64,000 bases of DNA from Vibrio sinensis (lineage in GTDB: Bacteria; Pseudomonadota; Gammaproteobacteria; Enterobacterales; Vibrionaceae), in the NCBI RefSeq assembly GCF_003605645.1, contig NZ_QVMU01000020.1:20593-84592 (forward strand), in the 5' to 3' direction. Shown one piece after another: positions 1 to 9,042 of this stretch. The stretch's first letter is position 1. Each line of letters starts with the position of its first letter. The notes under the pieces are model-generated. The model did no database searches. It was not told the DNA's origin and saw only the letters and a list, made by a program, of their open reading frames with translations. Made by a program: the position numbers and the translations under genes.

Positions 1-243
1 TGAGTGAGATGCAAGTCACGGCTTGCTAACGTAAAACTCTGCCTATCAGCAACGGCCTTAAACGCCATAAACCAAGCAAGATGGGGAACTCGTGATACGT
101 GGTTACTATTGGAATGCTCTATCATAAGAAAACGTTATAGATGAATAATAATTTATTGCTTTATGGTACGAAGTTTCTGCTAGAAAATCCATTTCAAACG
201 AATATCCCTACAATCAATAACGTATATTTATATGAGGAACATT
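1..243. other. Left-edge non-coding stretch upstream of the BCCT gene
   Basis: I see no convincing ORF, RNA gene or terminator in these bases. The last ~60 bases are AT-rich and presumably hold the promoter of the BCCT gene. No clear regulator site was recognised. Confidence 0.4.
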
Positions 244-1803
244 ATGCATAATGAATCAGCCGTCTTGCCTAGTACCCCTAGGCAAAGTGCAAAGCACGAT
301 AAAACTCTCATCTCCATTAGTTTAGTTTTCGTCTTTATTACTATCGGTTTACTGATGATGTACCCAACGGGTTCACAGGAAGCGGCAAAATCGATGTTTA
401 GTGGTTTAACCAATAGTATTGGCTCTGTTGTTCAGCTATTTGGTTTTGCGGCAGTGTGTATTGTGCTCTACGTGGGCTCAAGTAAATTTGGTGATATCAA
501 GCTGGGTGAGGGTGATCCGGAGTACACCAATACAAGCTGGTTATTCATGTTCATTTGTGCAGGGTTGGGCTCTGCAACCATGTACTGGGCCTTTATGGAA
601 TGGGCATACTACTACAATGGTATCGGTCTGAATATCCCAGCACAAAGTAATGAGGCTCTACGTACCAGTCTCTCCTACGTGTTCTTCCATTGGGGGATCA
701 CGCCTTGGGCTATCTATGCATTAGCATCAGTAACTATGGCCTACCACTTCCATATTAATCGCTCAAAAGGCTTAAATCTTTCAACTCTGGTTTCATCAAT
801 TCTGAATCTAGATGAGAACAGTACAGCAAGCCGTGTAATTGGCCGAGTTTTAGACCTTACTTTCCTTTTTGCTACATTTGGTGGTCTTATCCTTACAACG
901 ACAGTAACGATCGGTACTGTATCGACGGGGTTCGCTTCACTGTTTGGCATCGAAAACTCTTTCTTACTTAAAACCGGGTTACTTGCACTGGTTACACTAA
1001 CTTTCACTCTAAGTTCATACATTGGTATTAGTGAAGGACTGCAAAAGATCGCTCATATGGCGTGTGGCATGACGTTCGTATTTGGCCTAATCGTATTGGT
1101 GCTGGGTGATACTACTTTCATCATTGATTTCGTAGTGAATTCTCTCGGTTTAACCCTGTCAAACTTCGTTGAAATGAGCCTATTTACCGATGTCACTAAT
1201 GATGGCACGTTCAATAAAGACTGGACGGTTTTCTACTGGCTATATTGGATCACTTACACTCCTGGCGTTTCAATTTTCGTGACGCGCATTTCAAAAGGCC
1301 GAACTATCCGTCAAGTTATTTTCGGTTTAATCGCTGGTGGTTGTGCTGGTTGCTGGTTCTTCTTCGGTAGTTTAAGTGGCTACGCGGTTGATATGTTCGC
1401 ATCAGACATCATCAACGCACCACAAATTCTCACTACCATCAGTGGTGACTATGCTGTCGCAGAGTTGATTGCAAACCTGCCTATGGGCTCATTCTTATCA
1501 GTATTCTACTTTATATTGATGATGGTATTCCTAGCATCACATTTGGATGCAACGGCTTATACCGTCGCTGCGGTAAGTACCAAAGGTCTTAAACAAGGTG
1601 AGGACCCTGAACGCTCACTGCGCCTATTCTGGTGCGTCATGCTTAGCTTACTTCCATTAGCAATGCTGTACATCAACGCCTCTCTAGACACTTTAAAAAC
1701 AGCGGTAACCTTAACGGCCGCGCCATTCATCGTCGTACTTCTTCTTTGTATTGTTGGCTTAAAGAAATTCTTGTCTAGCCATAAATTTGTGGAAAATAAA
1801 TAA
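244..1803 (+). CDS. BCCT-family (betaine/carnitine/choline-type) transporter
   Basis: Secondary transporter of the BCCT family, which takes up quaternary-ammonium compounds (betaines, choline, carnitine) with Na+ or H+. The 519-residue product is highly hydrophobic, with about 12 predicted membrane helices. It has the Trp/Tyr-rich segment typical of the family (FYWLYWITYTPGVSIFV, roughly residues 330-346) and an earlier motif around MYWAFMEWAYYY. An ATG at 232 is in frame, but the GAGGA Shine-Dalgarno lies at 234-238, so the ATG at 244 with 5-nt spacing is the likely start. The stop overlaps the start of the next gene by one base (TAATG), which implies translational coupling. The substrate is not readable from sequence; a betaine-like compound is an inference from the family. 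Confidence 0.9.
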   Translation: MHNESAVLPSTPRQSAKHDKTLISISLVFVFITIGLLMMYPTGSQEAAKSMFSGLTNSIGSVVQLFGFAAVCIVLYVGSSKFGDIKLGEGDPEYTNTSWLFMFICAGLGSATMYWAFMEWAYYYNGIGLNIPAQSNEALRTSLSYVFFHWGITPWAIYALASVTMAYHFHINRSKGLNLSTLVSSILNLDENSTASRVIGRVLDLTFLFATFGGLILTTTVTIGTVSTGFASLFGIENSFLLKTGLLALVTLTFTLSSYIGISEGLQKIAHMACGMTFVFGLIVLVLGDTTFIIDFVVNSLGLTLSNFVEMSLFTDVTNDGTFNKDWTVFYWLYWITYTPGVSIFVTRISKGRTIRQVIFGLIAGGCAGCWFFFGSLSGYAVDMFASDIINAPQILTTISGDYAVAELIANLPMGSFLSVFYFILMMVFLASHLDATAYTVAAVSTKGLKQGEDPERSLRLFWCVMLSLLPLAMLYINASLDTLKTAVTLTAAPFIVVLLLCIVGLKKFLSSHKFVENK

Positions 1804-2924
1804 TGAAAATTACTGATATTGAAGTAATTCACCTACGTGTACCTAGTCAAGATGAGATTTGTACTTGGGGCGAAGATGCTGTCATCGTAAAAGTGATTAC
1901 CGATTGCGGAATCATCGGTGTAGGCGAAGCTGACTCTTCTCCAATGGTGGTAAAAGCGTGTATTGAAACGCCAAACTCAAACCTATACTGCTATGGCTTA
2001 AAAGCACTATTGGTTGGTGAAAACCCACTAGAAATTGAGCGTCTATGGAATAAGATGTACTGGGCTTCTAACTACATGGGTCGCCGTGGTGCAGGTATTC
2101 ATGCTATCAGTGCTATTGATATCGCACTTTGGGATATCGCAGGACAATATTACCAAGTGCCAACTCACACTCTGCTAGGTGGTAAATATCGCGACAAAAT
2201 CCGTGCATACGGCACTTTTATTCCAGCAGACCGTCCAGAAGATAACCGCGAAATTGCAACGAATCTTGTGAAACAAGGCTTCACTAGCATTAAATTTGGT
2301 GGTGGTGTCTTTGGTGATGACCCAGACACTGACTACGAAATTGTTCGTCATGTTCGTGAAGCGGTGGGTGATGATATCGAAGTGCAAATTGACTTAGCAT
2401 CTAAATGGGCCACATGTGGTCATGCGATGGAAATGTGTCGTCGTCTTGAAAAGTTCAATTTGAACTGGGTAGAGGAACCTGTACTTGCAGATTGCCTCAC
2501 TAGTTATGCAAAACTATCAAACAAAGTCTCTCAAAAATTAGCTGGCGGTGAGTCTCTAACAACCCGTTTCGAGTTCGCTGACTTTCTTGAGAAGTCGCAT
2601 GTCGATATTGTTCAGCCAGACATCACTCGTTGTGGTGGTATTACCGAAATGAAGAAGATTTACGACATGGCACAAATGCATGGTACTCGCTTGGTTCCAC
2701 ACGGTTTTAGTACCGGCATTTTACTCTCAGCTTCAGTGCATTTTTTAGCCTCGTGTGAGCACGGTACCTTGATGGAATACTCACAAAGCGACAGCCCACT
2801 ATTTACCGATTTAGTATCAAATCAGCTGCCGTTCGAAAATGGTTTTGTACCGGTTTCTGATGCGCCGGGATTGGGAATAGAACTCAACGAAGATTTAATC
2901 GCGAAATATCGCGTTGAGATTTAA
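1803..2924 (+). CDS. Enolase-superfamily enzyme, mandelate racemase/dehydratase subgroup
   Basis: Cytosolic Mg2+-dependent enzyme that abstracts a proton alpha to a carboxylate. The 373 residues show an N-terminal capping domain (about 1-120) and a TIM barrel. Visible residues are the second-strand lysine in SIKFGGG, metal ligands in VQIDLA and WVEEP plus a third near AGGES, and a His-Asp dyad (PHGFS, with the Asp in QPDITRCGG). This is the mandelate-racemase pattern rather than the muconate-cycloisomerase one. It is coupled to the upstream BCCT transporter by a TAATG overlap, so it probably acts on what that transporter imports. Betaine racemase/epimerase-type genes are known next to transporters, but the substrate here is unproven. 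A strong terminator follows. Confidence 0.82.
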   Translation: MKITDIEVIHLRVPSQDEICTWGEDAVIVKVITDCGIIGVGEADSSPMVVKACIETPNSNLYCYGLKALLVGENPLEIERLWNKMYWASNYMGRRGAGIHAISAIDIALWDIAGQYYQVPTHTLLGGKYRDKIRAYGTFIPADRPEDNREIATNLVKQGFTSIKFGGGVFGDDPDTDYEIVRHVREAVGDDIEVQIDLASKWATCGHAMEMCRRLEKFNLNWVEEPVLADCLTSYAKLSNKVSQKLAGGESLTTRFEFADFLEKSHVDIVQPDITRCGGITEMKKIYDMAQMHGTRLVPHGFSTGILLSASVHFLASCEHGTLMEYSQSDSPLFTDLVSNQLPFENGFVPVSDAPGLGIELNEDLIAKYRVEI

Positions 2925-2958
2925 TCAGTCGTAAGTAGGACTGATGATATTGCCCCCC

Positions 2959-2984
2959 AAAAGGGATGCTATGCATCCCTTTTT
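2959..2984 (+). terminator. Rho-independent terminator after the BCCT/enolase operon
   Basis: Perfect stem AAGGGATGC / GCATCCCTT with a 3-nt loop, flanked by A and T runs. It sits 35 bases after the enolase stop and can work in both directions. Confidence 0.85.
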
Positions 2985-2998
2985 CAATAGCCACAAGT

Positions 2999-4120
2999 CT
3001 ATGAATAGTTAGGTTCGATACGAATCTCTGAAGATCTCGTCCACTGGCGCCGTGCCAATTTTCCCGATAAATACCAAATCAAACACGTTAATGGGATACT
3101 TACTAAGCCATCAACTGCATAGTGCCAACCAAGTGCAAAAGACCCAATAAAAATAATGACTAGATAAACCCAGAAAAACCAGCCCAACTTTCTATTTACG
3201 CTACTAACACTTAAAGCCATTTGTGTCGCAATCGAAACATGCATACTTGGCATCGCTGAAATACCACTACCTAGCATCTCTTTATCTTGGATATATGCTT
3301 GCCACAAGTTTTCTTGAGTTTGCACTGCAAATATTCCGAAAGAACCTTGCTCCTTAAGCCATATGTCATGATTTTTAAGTCGCTCCATCAGTTCAGCATA
3401 AGTCTGATTGCTAGGTTCAAGATTTTCTAAGAATGCAGGCCCTGCCGATGACAAAAGCATTGCCATTATAGTACCAATAAAAAACCAGCATAGTATCCAA
3501 CTCAGAATGGCTTGTGTGCGATTATTACTTGGGGGAGCGAGCAAGAAATAACACAAACAGCCCCATAGCAGAAGAAACCACACATTATAGAAGCAATTAA
3601 GTATCATGATGTGATATGGGGAATCAAAGACGCTATGAACTAATTCCCATGGAGAGTGACCAAAGAAAAACCATAAATCCATCTCATAGAACAAAGTGTC
3701 ATACTGAAAAGGCTTAACCAATGGAATTAAACCTTTCATCGTAGAGAAGCTAGAAATAACTAAACTTAACGCTGTTAGCAGAAAAAAAGACGCTATAATT
3801 CTAGCTCGGCATTCATATATAGCTAGTAGCTTATTCCTATAACATAGAAGCGGCCTAGGCTCTCTTCTACAAGCCAAAACAAAAAAATAAATCGTTGCCG
3901 AAATCATGATTGAAACAGGTACTACAAGAATAACCCCAGACATATAAGAAAATAGAGAAAGGCGACTAGTGTGTCCATGTAGATATGCAAATAAAGCAAC
4001 ACCTAATACGACCACACCCATTATAATATAGAGGAAAAAATCACACTTTATATAACTAGCAATGTCTTTCCCCTCTTTTTTTAGACTACTATACCATTTA
4101 AATTCTAGAATTCTTCCCAT
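2999..4120 (-). CDS. PAP2-superfamily integral membrane phosphatase/phosphotransferase
   Basis: Multi-pass inner-membrane protein (373 residues). The C-terminal third carries the PAP2 (type 2 phosphatidic acid phosphatase) signature: MPSMHVS at about residues 295-301, then GWHYAVDG about 45 residues later, giving the two catalytic histidines. The pattern resembles the PAP2_3 / inositol-phosphorylceramide-synthase-like subset that acts on lipid phosphates. The first catalytic motif (KX6RP) is not obvious. The start ATG at 4120 lacks a good Shine-Dalgarno. An AGTTAT x4 microsatellite lies 25-48 bases upstream. It follows the tad locus in the same direction, separated by a hairpin. Role in lipid or glycan remodelling is inference. 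Confidence 0.75.
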   Translation of the reverse strand: MGRILEFKWYSSLKKEGKDIASYIKCDFFLYIIMGVVVLGVALFAYLHGHTSRLSLFSYMSGVILVVPVSIMISATIYFFVLACRREPRPLLCYRNKLLAIYECRARIIASFFLLTALSLVISSFSTMKGLIPLVKPFQYDTLFYEMDLWFFFGHSPWELVHSVFDSPYHIMILNCFYNVWFLLLWGCLCYFLLAPPSNNRTQAILSWILCWFFIGTIMAMLLSSAGPAFLENLEPSNQTYAELMERLKNHDIWLKEQGSFGIFAVQTQENLWQAYIQDKEMLGSGISAMPSMHVSIATQMALSVSSVNRKLGWFFWVYLVIIFIGSFALGWHYAVDGLVSIPLTCLIWYLSGKLARRQWTRSSEIRIEPNYS

Positions 4121-4144
4121 ATAATCACGCCAACTCGCTCACTT

Positions 4145-4168
4145 AGTTATAGTTATAGTTATAGTTAT
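4145..4168. repeat. Hexanucleotide microsatellite AGTTAT x4
   Basis: Four perfect tandem copies of AGTTAT, just upstream of the PAP2 gene start (on its strand ATAACT x4). The position would fit promoter or leader spacing, but function is unknown. Confidence 0.8.
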
Positions 4169-4203
4169 TAATGTTTTTTATTTCAGGGCGAAAACATGTG
4201 TAA

Positions 4204-4236
4204 ATAGCCAATACAACATACTCTTGTATCGGCTAT
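4204..4236 (-). terminator. Stem-loop at the 3' end of the tad locus
   Basis: Arms ATAGCC-ATACAA and TTGTAT-GGCTAT pair with one internal mismatch. It lies 40 bases beyond the last tad gene on the minus strand. The tail is only moderately T-rich, so termination could be partial, or it may be an mRNA-stabilising hairpin. Confidence 0.55.
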
Positions 4237-4275
4237 AGTTAATTACTTATGACACCTTACTTTGGATTAACTGAA

Positions 4276-4896
4276 CTATAAAGTTCCAATTTCCACTCGG
4301 CGATTTTTCTCTCGCCCTTTCGCATCATTATTCGAAGCGATAGGCTTAGTTTCACCAAAACTAGTCACTTTCACTTTCTCTTTATCCACACTCTGATCCA
4401 CTAAGTACTCTTGTACCGATTCAGCACGTTTCAAACCGAGAGAAAAATTATAACCTTTCGATCCAATCGAATCGGTATGCCCTTTTAACTCAATTTGCTT
4501 TGGCGATAAGCGAATTTTTTCAATTAAAGAGTCTAATATTGCAACCGACGTCGGGGTGAGTCGGGCACTGGCAAAATCAAAGTACACTCGACCATCAACA
4601 GCATTTAACGCACCTTGAGAGACAAAGTACTCGACACACTCTTTCTGAATACCCAAATTTTGCATTTCTGAGGCTAATACCTGCTCTGGCGGAAGGCCTC
4701 CTTTTGACTCAACTCTCAGAGCGCCACCTTGCAATAACGAAACTTGTGTTGAACTATCAATCGTTACTTCTTGCTTGATGCTTACGTTAGGCTTTCCACA
4801 TACCGTGATTAACTTATCATTATCAACTTGTGCGTAGGATAAAGTAGAAAATAAACACAACATCACCCCTGAGGCGTTGACTAACCGACTTGTCAT
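4276..4896 (-). CDS. OmpA-domain outer-membrane/periplasmic protein of the tad locus
   Basis: Small (206 residues) secreted protein: signal peptide MTSRLVNASGVMLCLFSTLSYA, a poorly conserved middle, then an OmpA C-terminal peptidoglycan-binding domain (about residues 100-205) with VYFDFASARLT, the ELKGHTDSIGS motif and the REKNRRVEI end. It is the last gene of the tad cluster, 14 bases after tadG, with a good AAGGA site. OmpA-type proteins at this position occur in other Vibrio tad loci, where they probably anchor the pilus machine to the cell wall. That role is inferred from context. Confidence 0.85.
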   Translation of the reverse strand: MTSRLVNASGVMLCLFSTLSYAQVDNDKLITVCGKPNVSIKQEVTIDSSTQVSLLQGGALRVESKGGLPPEQVLASEMQNLGIQKECVEYFVSQGALNAVDGRVYFDFASARLTPTSVAILDSLIEKIRLSPKQIELKGHTDSIGSKGYNFSLGLKRAESVQEYLVDQSVDKEKVKVTSFGETKPIASNNDAKGREKNRRVEIGTL

Positions 4897-4910
4897 AAAT
4901 ATTCCTTAAT

Positions 4911-6278
4911 CTATTTAAGATGCCCGATTTCTTCTGCAATCAGGGATAGTATTTTATTGAGAATTTCTTGTTTGTTTTCAGCATAAAGGACATTATCTGG
5001 GCCTACACACCTATCAAGAGCGATATTCGTGTCTCCCTGTTCATAATCAAAACCGATAACATACATAGTAGTTTCAATGCCATTTTCTGATAAATCATTC
5101 TTAATTATTTCACATAGTCCATTTTCCATGACTAGCTTCTTTCCGATCGTTTCATAAGTTCGACTAGAATAGCGTGTACCTTGAGGGCCTTTTTGCCCAA
5201 TCGGGGTATGCTCAGCACTATCTACGCCATCGGATAAAATGACTAATAGCTTTTTCTTGTTAGAGCCAGTTTTTAATATTTTATAGGCTTCTATCAAACC
5301 GAGATAAGATGCCGTCCCTCCTAGAGGTTTAAATTTTTTAATTTGAGAAGTGAATGCATTATTACTATTACCTGGCAGAATATCATCGGTTAATGAGATG
5401 CTATAAAAATTTGCTCCTCTTGTATTGCTCGTATCAACCGCACACCGACTGTCATTAGCGTAACTCATCGATTTCAAATCATAGATAGTATTTAAATAAT
5501 TAACTTGACCATTATTATAATTAAAACGTAGATGTTCTACATTACCTATTCCATTTATCACTGTGTAATTTTGTGGGCAATTTTTTTTATCTTCTTTTCT
5601 CCGAGCATAGTGGCTATAGGGAGCAATTCCTATGGTATTAATTTTATCGGGTATTTTTAAATCATTAAAATTATCCAATTCAATCGCCACATCTTCAATA
5701 ATATCAAGTAAATCTTTATATTTAGCTCGAGAACCGCCTCCCCATGGCTTATCCATAGAACCAGAAAAATCCGCAGCAAGAACCACGTCAATAGAATTAC
5801 TTTGGTATTTTCGAGCGGTACTTGCCCCTGCCACTTCGATTTCATCACCAAAACCAACAATGACATCGTTACCCGGGAACCAAGCATCATATTTCAATGA
5901 AACTTGAATATCATATTGGAAAAAACGATGTCCATCCGGGGTGCAGTCTGGTACTTGTTCACAACTTTTCCTGATGATCTTTAAGTTACTGAGATCAGCA
6001 GGCGTGTTTATCTTTTCTTCAGGGAAATAGGCCGATATAAAGTCTGTTGCAATTTTCCTATTCACTTCACTGCCTAAATTACCCTCGCCTTCTGACTCAT
6101 TTTGGTCTGCATGAGCAGAGATCGCCAAAGCCGCAGCTTCTGTCGCATCTTGTAAACGTGCTTTTTGTTGCAATGCTCGGGCACCATCGCTACCTAGCAT
6201 AAAAACACCAAACAGCACAGGAATGACCATCGCAAATAAAATAGAGGCATGACCTTTCTGATAACGTTTAACTGTCAT
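4911..6278 (-). CDS. tadG: TadG-like pilus-assembly protein with von Willebrand A domain
   Basis: The product (455 residues) starts with a TadE/G-type hydrophobic segment (HASILFAMVIPVLFGVFMLGSDG, about residues 10-32) that anchors it in the inner membrane like a pseudopilin. The rest is periplasmic. A von Willebrand A domain starts near residue 165 with the metal-ion (MIDAS) motif DFSGSM and continues through GGTASYLGLIEAYKIL and ILSDGVDSAEHT. This is the TadG architecture of Flp pilus loci. The ATG at 6278 is preceded by GGGAGGTAAGGAAA, whose GGAGG comes from the end of tadF, so the genes are tightly coupled. Confidence 0.88.
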   Translation of the reverse strand: MTVKRYQKGHASILFAMVIPVLFGVFMLGSDGARALQQKARLQDATEAAALAISAHADQNESEGEGNLGSEVNRKIATDFISAYFPEEKINTPADLSNLKIIRKSCEQVPDCTPDGHRFFQYDIQVSLKYDAWFPGNDVIVGFGDEIEVAGASTARKYQSNSIDVVLAADFSGSMDKPWGGGSRAKYKDLLDIIEDVAIELDNFNDLKIPDKINTIGIAPYSHYARRKEDKKNCPQNYTVINGIGNVEHLRFNYNNGQVNYLNTIYDLKSMSYANDSRCAVDTSNTRGANFYSISLTDDILPGNSNNAFTSQIKKFKPLGGTASYLGLIEAYKILKTGSNKKKLLVILSDGVDSAEHTPIGQKGPQGTRYSSRTYETIGKKLVMENGLCEIIKNDLSENGIETTMYVIGFDYEQGDTNIALDRCVGPDNVLYAENKQEILNKILSLIAEEIGHLK

Positions 6279-6283
6279 TTTCC

Positions 6284-6844
6284 TTACCTCCCAATAATCA
6301 CGGCATGAGATTGAACGCGAGAAAACTCCATTCCAAGAAGATCACCAATCCAGTTATCCGTGTCATAGCAAAGAGTGACTCGATACAAGGTCGATCGTCG
6401 CCCCCATGTGGTAATTTTTGACAAATGCGTCATTTCATTAAGTGGTTGATGGGCTGTGCATTGCAGTCCAATTGAAGTACCACCGGCATAAGGAAAAACT
6501 CGATACGTGGGAAATTGTCGCGAATCAAATGTGACAGCTTCTACTAAGTACCCAAATTTTTTCGCGTCAAACTGACTGATGGTTCTTGCTAGCGATGAGC
6601 GAGCAATGTTAATAACCGTATTGACGTTATTTTCAGTTAACTCATAGTTTTCATCATAAAGTTGAGTGCGCTCTTTGATGATATCGACCATTGAATAAGA
6701 GAGACGGTCAAGCTTACCTTTATAAGATAACTTGATAATCACATCACCGCTAAATACAAATAATAAGCTAAACACAAGGCCAATAATGGCAAACTCAACG
6801 GTAAAATTCCCTCTCTGCTTAATAGCTGAATTTGTCACGTTCAT
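6284..6844 (-). CDS. tadF: TadF-type minor pseudopilin of the Flp pilus
   Basis: Membrane-anchored pseudopilin (186 residues). After a short basic start (IKQRG) comes the TadE-like hydrophobic helix FTVEFAIIGLVFSLLFVFSG with the Glu at the usual position. The rest is an extracytoplasmic domain with two Cys. Gly in KQRG is a likely TadV cleavage site. It overlaps the end of tadE by 26 bases. The start is uncertain: the ATG at 6844 has AGGAG only one base away, while the GTG at 6838 has 7-nt spacing and may be the true start. Confidence 0.82.
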   Translation of the reverse strand: MNVTNSAIKQRGNFTVEFAIIGLVFSLLFVFSGDVIIKLSYKGKLDRLSYSMVDIIKERTQLYDENYELTENNVNTVINIARSSLARTISQFDAKKFGYLVEAVTFDSRQFPTYRVFPYAGGTSIGLQCTAHQPLNEMTHLSKITTWGRRSTLYRVTLCYDTDNWIGDLLGMEFSRVQSHAVIIGR

Positions 6845-7352
6845 ACTCCTGTATCACGATCACTTCACGAGAAAATAATTGGTCTTCATTAATAAAATAA
6901 TTAAACATTGGCGAATGTTTATAGTTAATTCGATAAATAGCAATCGCACTATCTTTAGCGGTACCACACTCACTTTCTGACTCCCCCTCAGCAATAGGAC
7001 AATAGTCATCATTCAATTGTTCTAAATCTGTGGGTGTTTTTAAATACTGGATCGAAAAAACAAATTTAGCCGGATCAATAAATTGAGCCCATAAAGAATC
7101 ACTCTTATTCAACGCGTTACGAAATTGTTCAGAATAACTACTCGAACAGTTATTACCTGTACAAACTTCTTCAACGGAATCATCAAGCCGAGTCGAACGA
7201 GAAGCTTCGCTCACTGCCAGATCTGAAACTGCCGATATATACGACATATAACTGATTTCAACCCAGGCCATACACATCCACCAAAACAGCATGAAGCCCA
7301 TGACAAACTCAATCATTGCAACCCCTCGCTGCTTACTTTTGATTCGTTTCAT
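6819..7352 (-). CDS. tadE: TadE-type minor pseudopilin of the Flp pilus
   Basis: Pseudopilin of 177 residues with the KQRGVAMIEFVMGFMLFWWMCMAW N-terminus: Gly cleavage site, Glu five residues later, then a hydrophobic helix. TadE and TadF are processed by the TadV peptidase and are needed for Flp pilus assembly. A TTG at 7355 is in frame, but the ATG at 7352 has GGAG at the right distance inside the end of tadD. It has a Cys-containing periplasmic domain (CTGNNC, CPIAEGESESECG) that probably forms disulfides. Confidence 0.85.
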   Translation of the reverse strand: MKRIKSKQRGVAMIEFVMGFMLFWWMCMAWVEISYMSYISAVSDLAVSEASRSTRLDDSVEEVCTGNNCSSSYSEQFRNALNKSDSLWAQFIDPAKFVFSIQYLKTPTDLEQLNDDYCPIAEGESESECGTAKDSAIAIYRINYKHSPMFNYFINEDQLFSREVIVIQEYERDKFSY

Positions 7353-7355
7353 CAA

Positions 7356-8177
7356 TTACTCCACAACCGTTCCATTGGCCACGGGAGCTATAGTTTTATC
7401 TCTCTTAGATAACGCTTCTTTATTTGAATTAAGAGATAAAACTGAACTGCTCTTTAAAGCTTGATAAATCTGCTCGGCCTGTGTTTCAGTTAATGATTTA
7501 TCCAAACCATCAAAAACAAACTCTCTTTGACCATTTTTTGCCATTATTAGCATCAAGTTCGCTTTTAACTGTGGATCAGTTTGCTCATCAGACAACAAGA
7601 CCGCCAAACGCTGTAGTGCTTGCAAATTATCGCCCTCGAGCATATCCAACAAGGCTAGGTTGTTCTTCACTTTGATATCGTCATAAAAACTTGTTCGAGC
7701 GGACTCAAACATTGTTCGAGCTTTAGCTAACTCACCCTGCTCTGCGTAAATAATACCGAGTAAATTGGCAACTTCACCGCTGCGTTGTTCACCTGGCAAC
7801 GCTGCAATAAGAATCGCTTCAGCATTTTGGTAGTCCCCCATATCCATATAGGCTTTACTGGCGATAATATCGCTTTCCAAAGAGGTATTCGGCTTATCTA
7901 TCAGAGGACGAATAGTAAATAGAGCCGATTCAGGATCTAAGTTACTCAAATACGTTTTGGCTAGTTTTTGACGAAACTCTGTCGATTCTCTCTCTTTAAG
8001 GTGGCTCTTATAGAACTCGATAAGCCCCACTTGGTTGTTCGCTGCCAACAATATTTTTTCTTGTGTCTCAACATTAAGTGGGGCCGATTTAGATTGAGGT
8101 ATAGCGCCCGATGTGACGCACCCTTGAATCAAAACAAGTAACAATATTGATAAAAAACGACGGTTTTTAATAATCAC
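7356..8177 (-). CDS. tadD: TadD-like TPR lipoprotein
   Basis: Lipoprotein with tetratricopeptide repeats, part of the Flp pilus machine and probably needed for secretin or pilus stability. There is a signal peptide with a lipobox ending LIQGC (Cys about residue 20), then helical repeats from about residue 60 to 200 (AKTYLSNLDPESALFTIRPL, AYMDMGDYQNAEAIL, LGIIYAEQGELAKARTMF, NNLALLDMLEGDNLQAL). The longer TTG start at 8183 sits too close to the AGGA site, so the GTG at 8177, inside the end of tadC, fits better. TPR scaffolding function is from the family. Confidence 0.85.
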   Translation of the reverse strand: MIIKNRRFLSILLLVLIQGCVTSGAIPQSKSAPLNVETQEKILLAANNQVGLIEFYKSHLKERESTEFRQKLAKTYLSNLDPESALFTIRPLIDKPNTSLESDIIASKAYMDMGDYQNAEAILIAALPGEQRSGEVANLLGIIYAEQGELAKARTMFESARTSFYDDIKVKNNLALLDMLEGDNLQALQRLAVLLSDEQTDPQLKANLMLIMAKNGQREFVFDGLDKSLTETQAEQIYQALKSSSVLSLNSNKEALSKRDKTIAPVANGTVVE

Positions 8178-9042
8178 CGGCAAACATCCTCATCACACCT
8201 GGTACGGCAATTAATATCACAATCGGGATCATGATAAACAGAATCAAAGGAATAGACATTTTAGCCGCCAATTGACCAATTTTTTCTTCAATATGCAGCA
8301 TGGTGACCTTTCGAATATCAGAAGATAAGGTTGTCAAAGTCATGTATATCGAAGAGCCATATTGCAGACTCTGTTTTAATGTCATCACAAAACTGCGCAT
8401 CTCTGGCGTCGGAATATGCGCATAAAGCTCATCTAACGCTTTATCCAACCCCACAATATGTGCGCGTTCGTTAGTTCGTTCCAAAAGTCGAGCTAACTTA
8501 GGATCAAAGCTTTTCATTTCTGAAGCCAAATACGCCATGGATGATTCAATCGTCATCCCGGTTTGTACACATACTGCTAATAAGTCGATCAAATAGGGCA
8601 ATTGACGAGTCATATCAGAGCGATATTTTTTGACTCTAGAATCCAAGACCGAGTCAGGCACAATCAATATTAGAATGACCCAGATTGACATAATCGCGAT
8701 AAGCGTCATGGGTTCCACGGTTTCATAACTCATAAAAGTAATGATACCGCCACCAATAAAAAGTACCGCAAACTTTAATGGTAAATATAGATGTGCATAT
8801 TTAAACGAATAAACCCCAGCATCTGAGAGCTTTTGAGTAACCTCTGCATTATTGGCCGCAAGTACATTTGGTATCGCGTTATCTAACCAATCGATAAATT
8901 TCTCAGGCTCTTTATCTTTACTTTTTGGTGCTAGGTATTTGTTTATATATTTACGCTGTTTCTCTTTACGCAAAGAAACCAATAATAAGGCCACACCAAA
9001 GAAAATGAAGCACAGTGCAATAACAGATGATTGTCCAATCAC
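8167..9042 (-). CDS. tadC: TadC inner-membrane platform protein
   Basis: One of the paired GspF-type polytopic proteins forming the inner-membrane platform for the TadA ATPase. About 291 residues with the type II/IV secretion F domain in the centre (LPYLIDLLAVCVQTGMTIESSMAYLA) and a C-terminal helix pair (KMSIPLILFIMIPIVILIAVPG). An in-frame ATG at 9090 would lie deep in tadB. The GTG at 9042, overlapping the tadB stop as GTGA and preceded by GGGGGT, is the likely start. The 3' end overlaps tadD. Confidence 0.88.
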   Translation of the reverse strand: MIGQSSVIALCFIFFGVALLLVSLRKEKQRKYINKYLAPKSKDKEPEKFIDWLDNAIPNVLAANNAEVTQKLSDAGVYSFKYAHLYLPLKFAVLFIGGGIITFMSYETVEPMTLIAIMSIWVILILIVPDSVLDSRVKKYRSDMTRQLPYLIDLLAVCVQTGMTIESSMAYLASEMKSFDPKLARLLERTNERAHIVGLDKALDELYAHIPTPEMRSFVMTLKQSLQYGSSIYMTLTTLSSDIRKVTMLHIEEKIGQLAAKMSIPLILFIMIPIVILIAVPGVMRMFAGDY

